NCBI RefSeq assembly: GCF_000720425.1
Contig: NZ_JOAJ01000001.1
Location: forward strand, 1,302,001-1,366,000
Length of the DNA: 64,000 nt
Source: Nocardia rhamnosiphila NBRC 108938
Lineage (GTDB): Bacteria; Actinomycetota; Actinomycetes; Mycobacteriales; Mycobacteriaceae
Reading direction: 5' to 3'
In this document: positions 12,167 through 19,558 of the stretch, piece by piece
How the letters are laid out: the number at the start of each line of letters is the position of its first letter
Numbering within the stretch: the stretch's first letter is position 1
Made by a program: the position numbers and the translations under genes
The notes under the pieces: generated by a model
The model's database searches: none
What the model was told of the DNA's origin: nothing
Seen by the model: the letters and a program-made list of their open reading frames with translations, nothing else

Positions 12167-13504
12167 CTAGACGGATTCCGGCACCGAACGCGATTCCCGC
12201 ACCCGCTCGACCCGCCCGACCAGCAGGACGTAGGAGGCGATACCGAGCAGCGTCACCACGGTCATGTAGACGAACGCGGGCGCGAAACTGGCATCGGTGA
12301 CCAGGAATCCGATCACGATCGGGGTGGCGATACCGGAGAGGTTGCCGATGAAATTGAACATTCCGCCGGTCATTCCGATGAGCCGTTCCGGCGCCAGCGC
12401 CGAGACCAGCGACCAGGTGATGGAGGCCAATCCGTTGCCGAAGAAGGCAACCGACAGGAACACGATCACCAGCGCGGTGGAATCGGTGAAGTTCGCACCG
12501 ATCAGGGTGGTGCTCAGCAGTAGACCGGCGATGATCGGCCCTTTGCGCGCGATACCGAGCGAAATGCCTCGCCGCAGCAGGAAATCGGAGAAGACCCCGG
12601 AGAACAGCACCCCGATCACCGCGGCGATGAACGGCAGCGAGGCCAGGAACCCGGACTTGATGTAGTCCATATCGCGGTATTTCACCAGATAGGTCGGGAA
12701 CCAGGTGAGGAAGAACCACAGGGTGGAGGTGAGGCAGAACTGCCCCAGGTACACACCCCACAGTTTCCGCCGCCCCAGCACCGTGGCGATATCGGTCCGG
12801 GTGATCCGGGTACGCTCCGGCCGCGACGAGGTCAGATCGACCAGGCCGCCGCCCTCGCGGATATGCGCGATCTCGGCCTCGTTGGCACGCGAATCACGCG
12901 GCTCGCGGTAGACGAGGTACCAGGCCAGCGCCCACACCACACCGACCCCACCGGTGAAGATGAAAACCCAGTGCCAGCTCAGCACCGACTGCAGCCACGA
13001 CAGGACGGGGGTCAGCAGCGCGAGGCCGATGAACTGACCCGAGGTGTAGAACCCGATGACAGAGGCGCGTTCGCGCTCCGGGAACCAGGCGGTGGCCACG
13101 CGGTTGTTGATCGGGTAGGCCGGGGCCTCGAAAACCCCTACCAGCAACCGCAGTGCGATGAGCGCGACGAAACCGCCGATGATTCCCATGAACACGGTCG
13201 CCAGCGACCACAGCAGCAGGCAGACGGGATACAGCACGCGGGGCGGCACGCGGTCGACGAACCATCCACCCGGGATCTGCAGCGCCGCATAGGTCCAGCC
13301 GAAGGCCGACAGCAGCAGGCCCTGTTGCGCCGAAGACAGGTCCATTTCGTCGGCGATGGCGGGTACCGCGATCGACAGGTTCGCACGGTCCATGTAGTTG
13401 ATGACCACTGTCACGAACAGCATGACCGCGATCAGGATTCGCGCTTTACTGGCCTTGGCGGCCAGACCGGATGCCGCGGGCCGCTTATCGAGCATTGTCT
13501 TCAT
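12167..13504 (-). CDS. dgoT: D-galactonate/proton symporter (MFS, ACS family)
   Basis: This 445-residue, 12-helix transporter is strikingly similar to E. coli DgoT: INYMDRANLS in helix 1, ALQIPGGWFVDRV in loop 2-3, FEAPAYPINNRV around helix 4, FYTSGQFIGLALLTPVL and FFGNGLASITWSLVSALAP. Known DgoT imports D-galactonate with protons; Asp and Arg of DRANL and the later polar residues match the substrate path. The start ATG is two bases after the dgoD stop, so the two are translationally coupled. This is the last gene of the dgo operon. Confidence 0.92.
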   Translation of the reverse strand: MKTMLDKRPAASGLAAKASKARILIAVMLFVTVVINYMDRANLSIAVPAIADEMDLSSAQQGLLLSAFGWTYAALQIPGGWFVDRVPPRVLYPVCLLLWSLATVFMGIIGGFVALIALRLLVGVFEAPAYPINNRVATAWFPERERASVIGFYTSGQFIGLALLTPVLSWLQSVLSWHWVFIFTGGVGVVWALAWYLVYREPRDSRANEAEIAHIREGGGLVDLTSSRPERTRITRTDIATVLGRRKLWGVYLGQFCLTSTLWFFLTWFPTYLVKYRDMDYIKSGFLASLPFIAAVIGVLFSGVFSDFLLRRGISLGIARKGPIIAGLLLSTTLIGANFTDSTALVIVFLSVAFFGNGLASITWSLVSALAPERLIGMTGGMFNFIGNLSGIATPIVIGFLVTDASFAPAFVYMTVVTLLGIASYVLLVGRVERVRESRSVPESV

Positions 13505-13506
13505 GG

Positions 13507-14655
13507 TCACCACTCCGCGAAAGAACCGTCACTGTGACGCCAGATCGGGTTGCGCCACCGGTGTCCGACAGCCGCCCGCTCCGCCACATATTCCTCATTG
13601 ATCTCGATGCCGAGGCCCGGCCCGGACGGAATCCGGACCTGGCCCTCGGCGTAGGTGAACACCGCCGGATCGACCAGGTAGTCGAGCAGTTCGTTGGTGG
13701 TGTTGTAGTGAATGCCCAGGCTCTGTTCCTGGATGGTCGCGTTATAGCACCCCGCGTCGATCTGCAGGCAGGACGCGAGCGCGATCGGGCCGAGCGGGCA
13801 GTGCAGCGCCAGCGCCACATCGTAGGCCTCGGCCAGATGCGCGATCTTGCGGGCTTCGGTGATTCCGCCGCAGTGAGAGGGGTCGGGCTGGATGATATCG
13901 ACTGCCCCCGAGGCGATGACGGATTTGAAATCCCAGCGGGAGAACAACCGCTCCCCCAGCGCGATCGGAATCGGCGATTGCCGCAGCACATCCACCACGC
14001 TGTCGACGTGCTCGGACAGCACCGGCTCCTCGACGAACATCAACCGATACGGTTCCAGTTCGCGCAGTATCACTTTCATCATCGGCTTGTGCACCCGGCC
14101 GTGGAAATCGACACCGATTCCGATATTCGGCCCGACCGCATCCCGGACCGCGGCCACATTCGCCACGCAGCGGTCGATCTTGTCCCAGGTATCGAGATAC
14201 TGCAGTTCCTCGGTGCCGTTCATCTTCACCGCGGCGAAACCGCGGTCGACCGCGCCGCGCGCCGCCTTCGCGGTCTCGTCCGGCCGGTCACCACCGATCC
14301 AGGAGTAGACCTTGATCCGGTCGCGGACCCGTCCGCCGAGCAGTTCGTGCACGGGCACGCCCAGCGCTTTGCCCTTGATATCCCACAGCGCCTGATCGAT
14401 ACCGGCCAAGGCGCTCATATGGATGCCGCCGCCGCGATAGAAGCCGCCCCGGTACAGCACTGTCCACAGATCCTCGATCCGGCCCGCGTCCTGGCCGATC
14501 AGATAGTCCGACAGTTCCTCGACCGTCGCGGCGACCGAAGCGGCGCGGCCCTCCAGTACAGGCTCGCCCCAGCCGACGGTGCCGTCATCGGTTTCGATAC
14601 GCACGAACAGCCAGCGCGGCGGCACCGTGAACGTCTCGATCGACGCGATCTTCAT
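13507..14655 (-). CDS. dgoD: D-galactonate dehydratase
   Basis: This 382-residue enolase-superfamily enzyme has the same length as E. coli DgoD. It dehydrates D-galactonate to 2-dehydro-3-deoxygalactonate. Magnesium ligands and catalytic residues are visible in VDFHGRVHKP (Asp and His), FVEEPVL, ALGERLFSRWDF and DPSHCGGITE. The late base lies in LALHCPLGP. The C-terminus WRNPIWRHSDGSFAEW closely matches the E. coli enzyme. It is followed directly by dgoT. Identity is firm; true specificity within mandelate-racemase relatives is inferred from the operon. Confidence 0.95.
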   Translation of the reverse strand: MKIASIETFTVPPRWLFVRIETDDGTVGWGEPVLEGRAASVAATVEELSDYLIGQDAGRIEDLWTVLYRGGFYRGGGIHMSALAGIDQALWDIKGKALGVPVHELLGGRVRDRIKVYSWIGGDRPDETAKAARGAVDRGFAAVKMNGTEELQYLDTWDKIDRCVANVAAVRDAVGPNIGIGVDFHGRVHKPMMKVILRELEPYRLMFVEEPVLSEHVDSVVDVLRQSPIPIALGERLFSRWDFKSVIASGAVDIIQPDPSHCGGITEARKIAHLAEAYDVALALHCPLGPIALASCLQIDAGCYNATIQEQSLGIHYNTTNELLDYLVDPAVFTYAEGQVRIPSGPGLGIEINEEYVAERAAVGHRWRNPIWRHSDGSFAEW

Positions 14656-14703
14656 TGATTTCCTCCTGTGCAGCGGACAGCGTTGTCCGGTGACGAGCGG
14701 GTA

Positions 14704-15327
14704 CTACGGGGTGGCCGCCCAGATCTTCGACAGCCGGCGGGCCCGGGCGCGTACCTCGCGGGCGCTGTCGCCGGGCCGGTAGACCGCAGTGCCGATACCG
14801 GCCCCGCCGGCTCCGGCGGCGCGCCAGTCCGCGAGGTTGGTCTCGTCCACACCACCGACCGGGATCAGCTCCACGTCCGCGGGCAGGACGGCGCGCACGG
14901 CGCGCATCCCGGAGATTCCCAGCGCTTCGGACGGGAACAGTTTGAGGCTGCGCGCCCCGGCACGCACGGCGCCGAACGCCTCGGTGGGCGTGGCGACCCC
15001 CGGGTACGAGCGCATACCGAGGCTGCGGGTGGCCGCGATCACCTCGATATTCGTGTCGGGGGACACGATGATATCGGCACCGGCCGAGCGGGCCCGCTCC
15101 ACTTCCTCCGGACGCAGGACCGTACCGGCGCCGACCGGGCAGACCGTGCCGAAGCGCCTCGCCAGCAACTCGATGGACCGATACGGGTCCGGTGAGTTCA
15201 GTGGCACTTCGAGGGCGTGGAAGCCCTCCTCGACCAGAGCCGAGCCCACCTCGACGACTTCGCCCGGGGTGATGCCCCGCAGAATGGCGATCAACCCGGA
15301 TGGGGTGGCCTCCGATGTGCCCACCAT
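14704..15327 (-). CDS. dgoA: 2-dehydro-3-deoxy-6-phosphogalactonate aldolase
   Basis: This 207-residue class I aldolase of the KDPG/KDPGal family cleaves KDPGal to pyruvate and glyceraldehyde 3-phosphate. Motifs: LIAILRGITPGE at the N-terminus, VGAGTVL, and the Schiff-base lysine in ARSLKLFPSEALG. GAGGAG sits six bases before the ATG of MVGTSEATPSG. An in-frame ATG at 15369 overlaps the dgoK stop as ATGA and would add 14 residues, so coupled initiation is also possible. It lies between dgoK and dgoD. Confidence 0.93.
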   Translation of the reverse strand: MVGTSEATPSGLIAILRGITPGEVVEVGSALVEEGFHALEVPLNSPDPYRSIELLARRFGTVCPVGAGTVLRPEEVERARSAGADIIVSPDTNIEVIAATRSLGMRSYPGVATPTEAFGAVRAGARSLKLFPSEALGISGMRAVRAVLPADVELIPVGGVDETNLADWRAAGAGGAGIGTAVYRPGDSAREVRARARRLSKIWAATP

Positions 15328-15365
15328 GAATAACTCCTCGATAGTGTTCATTTGCTGCCGGCCAT

Positions 15366-16370
15366 TCATCGCGCGTCCGCACCCGCCGTGACCAGCCCGG
15401 CCCCGACCGCGATCGACCACAGCCCCGCTGCGGCGGCATCCTCGTCCACCACCTGCGTGCGCATCCCCCGCGCCCGCAGGGCGGTGGCGTATCGGCGGCA
15501 CAGATCGGCGGCGCCACACAGAATGATCTGGTCCGCGCCGCCGTACTGCGGTAGCAGATGCCGTACTTCGTCGGCGATGACAACGCCGGAGAGGTAGTCC
15601 GCCAGCGCGGCCGGTTCGAGCAGGCCGTCGAGTACCAGCGCCCGCGCACCGAACAGCGTGGCGGCCAGCCCGCGTTCCCGGGACGAGAACCCGGCCGTCA
15701 GACCGCGCGCGAAAGCCGCATCGTCGCGGCGCGCGGTGGCCCCGGTATGGCTCAGCAGACCGTGCCGGGTGACCAGGCCGTACAACTCGCCGGTCATGGC
15801 CGTGGTGAAGGACAGTACCTTGCGGTCGGCGATCCGGATCCATTTGGTGTGGGTTCCCGGCAGCACCAGGACATGCTCGGTATCCGGTCGGTCGATCGAT
15901 TCGAGTGCACCGATGACCTGCGTTTCCTCACCGCGCAGGACATCTCCGGCGCTATCGCGCCGTGGGTCGGAGGGGACACGTAGACCGGGCACCAGGTGCA
16001 GGGCGCCCCCGGCCACCGGCACCCGGGCCAGCGCCGGACCGGTGATGTCGAGCCGCGCCGGCACATCGAGATACCCGGCCTCGTACCAGCCCTGTGCGCT
16101 GCCCACCATGCCGCAGGCAAGCGCCGGAACATCGGGGCCGGCACGTAGCCACTCCCCGCACACGTCCAGGAAGGTCGCTTCGTACGCGCGCGCCCGCGCG
16201 TCCGGATCAGCGGTATCGATGCCCGCGGCCATATCGAGCAGCCCGCCGGCGAGCCGCCGGGTGTCCAGGATCCGGCCGTTGTCACCGAGCAACCAGCACC
16301 GCATCGATGTCGTGCCCCAGTCGAGTCCGATGAGGCGCGGCGTCGAGAGCCCTGGTCGGTCCGGTGTCAT
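15366..16370 (-). CDS. dgoK: 2-dehydro-3-deoxygalactonokinase
   Basis: This 334-residue kinase of the DgoK family phosphorylates 2-dehydro-3-deoxygalactonate at C6. The N-terminal phosphate loop LDWGTTSMRCWLL, the LVLPGTHTKWIRI segment and a C-terminal ILCGAADLCRRYA segment are typical. It is the first gene of the minus-strand operon. The ATG at MTPDRPG is chosen; a GTG three codons upstream (MTVMTPD) is possible. Its start lies 67 bp from the divergent IclR start, with a palindrome between. Confidence 0.93.
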   Translation of the reverse strand: MTPDRPGLSTPRLIGLDWGTTSMRCWLLGDNGRILDTRRLAGGLLDMAAGIDTADPDARARAYEATFLDVCGEWLRAGPDVPALACGMVGSAQGWYEAGYLDVPARLDITGPALARVPVAGGALHLVPGLRVPSDPRRDSAGDVLRGEETQVIGALESIDRPDTEHVLVLPGTHTKWIRIADRKVLSFTTAMTGELYGLVTRHGLLSHTGATARRDDAAFARGLTAGFSSRERGLAATLFGARALVLDGLLEPAALADYLSGVVIADEVRHLLPQYGGADQIILCGAADLCRRYATALRARGMRTQVVDEDAAAAGLWSIAVGAGLVTAGADAR

Positions 16371-16383
16371 GACGGTCACTATG

Positions 16384-16399
16384 AACAGGACGTCCCGTT
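16384..16399. promoter_or_regulatory. Palindromic operator candidate between dgoK and the IclR gene
   Basis: AACAGGACGTCCCGTT is a 16-bp dyad, perfect except for one pair, midway in the 67-bp divergent region. Its size and position fit an IclR-type dimer site that could control both directions. Binding is inference. Confidence 0.55.
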
Positions 16400-16437
16400 A
16401 TTTCCATCCTGATCCCTATTTGTGGGACTCTGGAGCG

Positions 16438-17205
16438 GTGAGCGCTCCCGACACCATCCCGCCCGGCACCCAGACCCTCGCCCGTGGCCTCGCCGTGATC
16501 CGCGCGGTCGGCGACGGTGCGCGCGGGTTACGCGAGATCGTGGAACACACCGGCCTCGGCCGCAGCAGCACCCACCGGCTCGCCCAACTACTGGTCGTCC
16601 AGGGCTTTCTGCGCCACGACAACCGGGGCTACACCCTGGGTCCGGCCCTGATCGAACTCGGTTTCAAGGCATTGCACGGCAACCCGCTACCGCTGGTGGC
16701 GCGACCGGTGCTCGAGGAATTGTCGGCCACGGTGCTCGATACGGTGCACCTGGCGGTCGAGGACGGCGGTTCGGTGCTCTACCTGGACAAACTCCCCGGC
16801 TCGCGGGGGGCGGAGATGCGCTCGCGGATCGGGTACCGCATGCCGCTGACCCGCGCGGGCGTCGGTAAGGCGCTGCTGCTCGACGCGGCCGATCGCTGGG
16901 CCGAGCAGTACGCCGCCGATGAAGCGCGACTTCCGGCCGGGGCGAAGTCCGGCGACCCCGAGGACTTCCTCGCCCGTATGCACACCTACGCCCGTACCGG
17001 TGCGGCCATGGACCTCGAGGACAACGAACCCGGTATCCGCTGTGTCGCGGCGCCGATACGCGACGCGTCCCGCGCGATCGTGGGTGCGGTCAGCGTATCG
17101 GCGACCACCCCGTACATGCCCGACGAGCGGATGCGCGGCCTGGTGCCGGTGGTGCGCCGCGCCGCGGGCCGGATCTCGGCCTCGCTGGGCTACCTGGCGA
17201 CCTGA
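16438..17205 (+). CDS. IclR-family regulator, probably of the dgo operon
   Basis: This 255-residue protein has an N-terminal winged helix-turn-helix (residues about 10-70; GLREIVEHTGLGRSSTHRLAQLL). The C-terminal IclR effector domain includes GYRMPLTRAGVGKALLL and a late CVAAPIRDASRAIVGAVSVS. It is divergent from dgoK, so it most likely senses galactonate or 2-dehydro-3-deoxygalactonate and controls the operon. E. coli uses the GntR-type DgoR for the same job, so this is a different regulator class. The start is GTG after TCTGGAGCG. Confidence 0.85.
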   Translation: MSAPDTIPPGTQTLARGLAVIRAVGDGARGLREIVEHTGLGRSSTHRLAQLLVVQGFLRHDNRGYTLGPALIELGFKALHGNPLPLVARPVLEELSATVLDTVHLAVEDGGSVLYLDKLPGSRGAEMRSRIGYRMPLTRAGVGKALLLDAADRWAEQYAADEARLPAGAKSGDPEDFLARMHTYARTGAAMDLEDNEPGIRCVAAPIRDASRAIVGAVSVSATTPYMPDERMRGLVPVVRRAAGRISASLGYLAT

Positions 17206-17235
17206 CCTGCCGGGCCCACACGGCGAGGCGTCCGG

Positions 17236-17808
17236 TCAGGATCGCTGCTCGGCCCTCCCGAGCGCCGACAACTCCTCCCAGACGGGCCCGAAGACGAGCC
17301 ACAGGCCGGTGACGGCCCAGGCCCGGCCGATCCACCAGTACAACTCGCCGGCTTGCGCGCCATCGGCAGCGGTGAGAACGATGAGCACGAGCGCGGCCGA
17401 GGCGATCACCGCGGCGAGTACCACTCGACTCCATTCACGCCAGGCCGCCGCGACCCGCCCCCTGCTGCCTTTGGGCGGTTTCACCGGCGCCGGCCCGCCC
17501 GCGAAGCGATGGGCGAAGCGGATATCGGCCCAGCGCACCAGGGCGGGACCGAACGCGACACTCACCCCGAGATAGATCGCGGCCAGTCCGTGGACGACAC
17601 CCGGCTCGGCACCGCGGCGTAGATCGATCGCCGCGGCGACGATGAGCGCCACGTCCAGCAACGGGATACCCCACAGCAGGGCCGCACCGACGGCGCGCAA
17701 CCGGAGCGGATACCGGGCGGTGAGTCCCGCGGCGAGTAGCACCCACAGGCCCGCCTCGGAGGCCACGATCATCATCGCGACCGGATTACTCAGGACAGTG
17801 TCGAGCAT
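17236..17808 (-). CDS. Conserved integral membrane protein
   Basis: This 190-residue protein has about five or six hydrophobic segments, a proline/lysine-rich cytoplasmic loop near residue 110 (PVKPPKGSRGR) and a C-terminal tail with WWIGRAWAVTGLWLVFGP. Similar small membrane proteins are widespread in actinobacteria, but I know no function. AGAGGA eight bases upstream supports the ATG. It converges with the IclR gene, leaving 30 bp between stops. Confidence 0.65.
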   Translation of the reverse strand: MLDTVLSNPVAMMIVASEAGLWVLLAAGLTARYPLRLRAVGAALLWGIPLLDVALIVAAAIDLRRGAEPGVVHGLAAIYLGVSVAFGPALVRWADIRFAHRFAGGPAPVKPPKGSRGRVAAAWREWSRVVLAAVIASAALVLIVLTAADGAQAGELYWWIGRAWAVTGLWLVFGPVWEELSALGRAEQRS

Positions 17809-18106
17809 CTGACGTCCTCTACTGGTCCGGTGTGTACCTGCCGCAAAGCTACGGTCGCGCGGCGGGCGCGCGCGTCGTCCGAACGGACGATCGCGGGCAC
17901 TTCCGAAGGAGGAGAGCCGCCGCCGGCGGGCCACCACGCGACGGAAAAGCAAGAGCCCCAGAACAACACATAATTACCTGTGCGAAATGCATTGTTTGCG
18001 CTCGACACCGCAATATATGAGAAATTCACGCAATCGGTCCGCGACACGATCTTGTTATCTCATCGGGCTCGGATCTACTGACATGCATGTAATTATCAGC
18101 GATCCG

Positions 18107-18123
18107 ATCCGATTGTGTCGGAT
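18107..18123. promoter_or_regulatory. Inverted repeat upstream of the 32-codon gene
   Basis: ATCCGA-TTGTG-TCGGAT is a perfect dyad, flanked by GATCC and GGATC outer arms (18101-18128). It lies about 15 bp upstream of the proposed -35. A separate 10-bp palindrome ACATGCATGT occurs at 18081-18090. The stretch 17950-18180 is much more AT-rich than the rest of the window. Confidence 0.45.
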
Positions 18124-18138
18124 GGATCACAATTCAGT

Positions 18139-18166
18139 TTGATTTAACCCTCGATACCTATAACGT
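18139..18166 (+). promoter_or_regulatory. Sigma-70-type promoter of the 32-codon gene
   Basis: TTGATT and TAACGT are separated by 16 bases and would start transcription near 18173, giving a leader of about 70 nt before the small gene. Confidence 0.5.
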
Positions 18167-18243
18167 TCGGATAACACCAGTACCAAGGTGTGCGGCGGCG
18201 CAGACGGCATCGCCGAAGCAACGGATACGACAGGAGCATTATC

Positions 18244-18342
18244 ATGGGTTCAATGGACTTCAGCGCCCTCGGCGATTTCTTCGGCGCCTTCGGTGACATC
18301 TTCGGTGGCATCGGAACCCTGTCGAGCTTCTCTGCCGAGTAA
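18244..18342 (+). CDS. 32-residue acidic amphipathic peptide
   Basis: A 33-codon frame begins MGSMDFSALGDFFGAFGD and ends SSFSAE followed by TAA. AGGAG lies seven bases before the ATG, a promoter lies upstream and a strong hairpin follows, so it looks like an independent, well-expressed transcript. The peptide has no Lys, Arg or Cys and a net charge near -4. Phe, Leu and Ile fall at positions 6, 9, 12/13, 16, 19/20, 23, 26 and 29, one face of a helix, with Asp5, Asp11 and Asp18 elsewhere. In size and pattern it recalls corynebacterial PorA/PorH cell-wall channel peptides, but I cannot show homology. A membrane-active or cell-envelope peptide is inference. Confidence 0.72.
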   Translation: MGSMDFSALGDFFGAFGDIFGGIGTLSSFSAE

Positions 18343-18376
18343 GTATGCGCTGCGCATGAGCAGGGAATCCTGTGAA

Positions 18377-18409
18377 AACAGCCCGCCGGATCACGTTCGG
18401 CGGGCTGTT
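18377..18409 (+). terminator. Strong hairpin terminator after the peptide gene
   Basis: A perfect 12-bp stem (AACAGCCCGCCG and its complement) surrounds a 9-nt loop 34 bases after the peptide stop. A-rich bases precede it and no T-run follows. Confidence 0.8.
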
Positions 18410-18966
18410 GCCGTTCTCCGGCACGTATTTCGCGTGAGTTTCACACATATCACCCCCGGAATGGCGGCGGAACCATTTATCGAAGATTGTCGATACGGAC
18501 GATCGGGAGTTGTTTCGCATACCGGGCGACGGACCCGATTGTGCGCGGTTCGGCGCCGGAGCCCCCGTACCGGACGACGCCCTGCCGGACGACGCAAAGA
18601 TCACAGAAGGATCAACCGATTCGGCACCGCGGTTGCGGGCGGTATAGGAGTTCCCCGCGCCGGACTACGCGTAAACGGACGCACCGGCACGGAATTCTGG
18701 AACAGTACATTCGGGGCGTGCGTGAGCGCATGTCCCCGATGTGGCGGACCCGAAGACCGGCCCGGCGCGGCAGCGCCACCCGGTGAGGTACCGGGTATGA
18801 CCCCCATCACTCCCACTGAACGGCCCCCGCAAGCAACCCGACACCGCTCTGACCAGGCATTATCCGGAAACAGGTATACCCGGGGCCGTTCGACCGGCGC
18901 ATTTTCGCGCCCGATACCAGACTCTGGAAGCCGTACGAATCGGCAACCATCACATCGAGGGCAGTA
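18410..18966. other. 557-bp stretch without a recognisable gene
   Basis: Frames on both strands are short, lack ribosome sites or are antisense to the following DUF35 gene. The region probably holds the promoter of that gene, but I cannot point to clear elements. Confidence 0.45.
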
Positions 18967-19383
18967 ATGCACCAGTGGAATTCCGACCACATCCCGAACT
19001 GCAGTGATCTGTACGCGGAATGCACCGAGGCCGCACTGATGATCCGTCGGTGCGGAAGCTGCAGCAGACTGTTCGCCCCGCCGGTCACCCGGTGCTCGGC
19101 ATGCCGGTGCGACGATTTCGAGCGTGTCCCCTCCACCGGGAGTGGATCCATCGTGTGCTGGCGGAAGGTCGCCTGTGCGCCGAACGCTCGCGCGGAAGCG
19201 GTGGAATCCGCGATAGCGATCGTGGAACTCGACGAGGGGCCGTGGGTCTACACGACGATCCACGGTGAACTGCCCCGTACCGGGCGCCGGCCGGTCCGGG
19301 TGCACTTCCAGGCGCCACCGCGCGGGGACCGCTTCCCGGTATTCGTGATCAGTGGCGGCCAGCCGGCTCTCGCCGCGGAATGA
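18967..19383 (+). CDS. DUF35 (zinc ribbon plus OB-fold) acyl-CoA-binding protein
   Basis: This 138-residue protein has an N-terminal rubredoxin-like zinc ribbon (CGSCSRLFAPP, then CSACRCDDF, residues about 29-50). An OB-fold follows: GSGSIVCWRKV, AIVELDEGPWVYTTI and VRVHFQ. DUF35 proteins partner with thiolase-like or dehydratase enzymes and bind acyl-CoA chains. None of those partners is adjacent, so its partner is unknown. GAGGG lies five bases before the ATG. Confidence 0.72.
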   Translation: MHQWNSDHIPNCSDLYAECTEAALMIRRCGSCSRLFAPPVTRCSACRCDDFERVPSTGSGSIVCWRKVACAPNARAEAVESAIAIVELDEGPWVYTTIHGELPRTGRRPVRVHFQAPPRGDRFPVFVISGGQPALAAE

Positions 19384-19558
19384 CCGCCCCGGTGTATCCC
19401 CCGGCACCGGGATGAGCGGTCCGCGCCGCGACCCGCCGCGACCTTCCCGGGCACAACGCCTCGCCGCCGGAGTGCCCCGGCGATAGAGTTGAGGTGGCGA
19501 GAGGGACGCGTATGTTACCCGGTGCCCACAACCAGACTCGGTGGATCGCGCCCACCCC

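Noticed and set aside
17950..18240. AT-rich block considered as a mobile-element or phage boundary
   Set aside because: No transposase, integrase, tRNA, terminal repeats or target duplication; better explained as the promoter of the small gene.
18188..18967. A 259-codon frame covering the peptide gene in another phase
   Set aside because: Arg/Ser/Pro-rich with no domain, and it contradicts the promoter-peptide-terminator layout in this interval.
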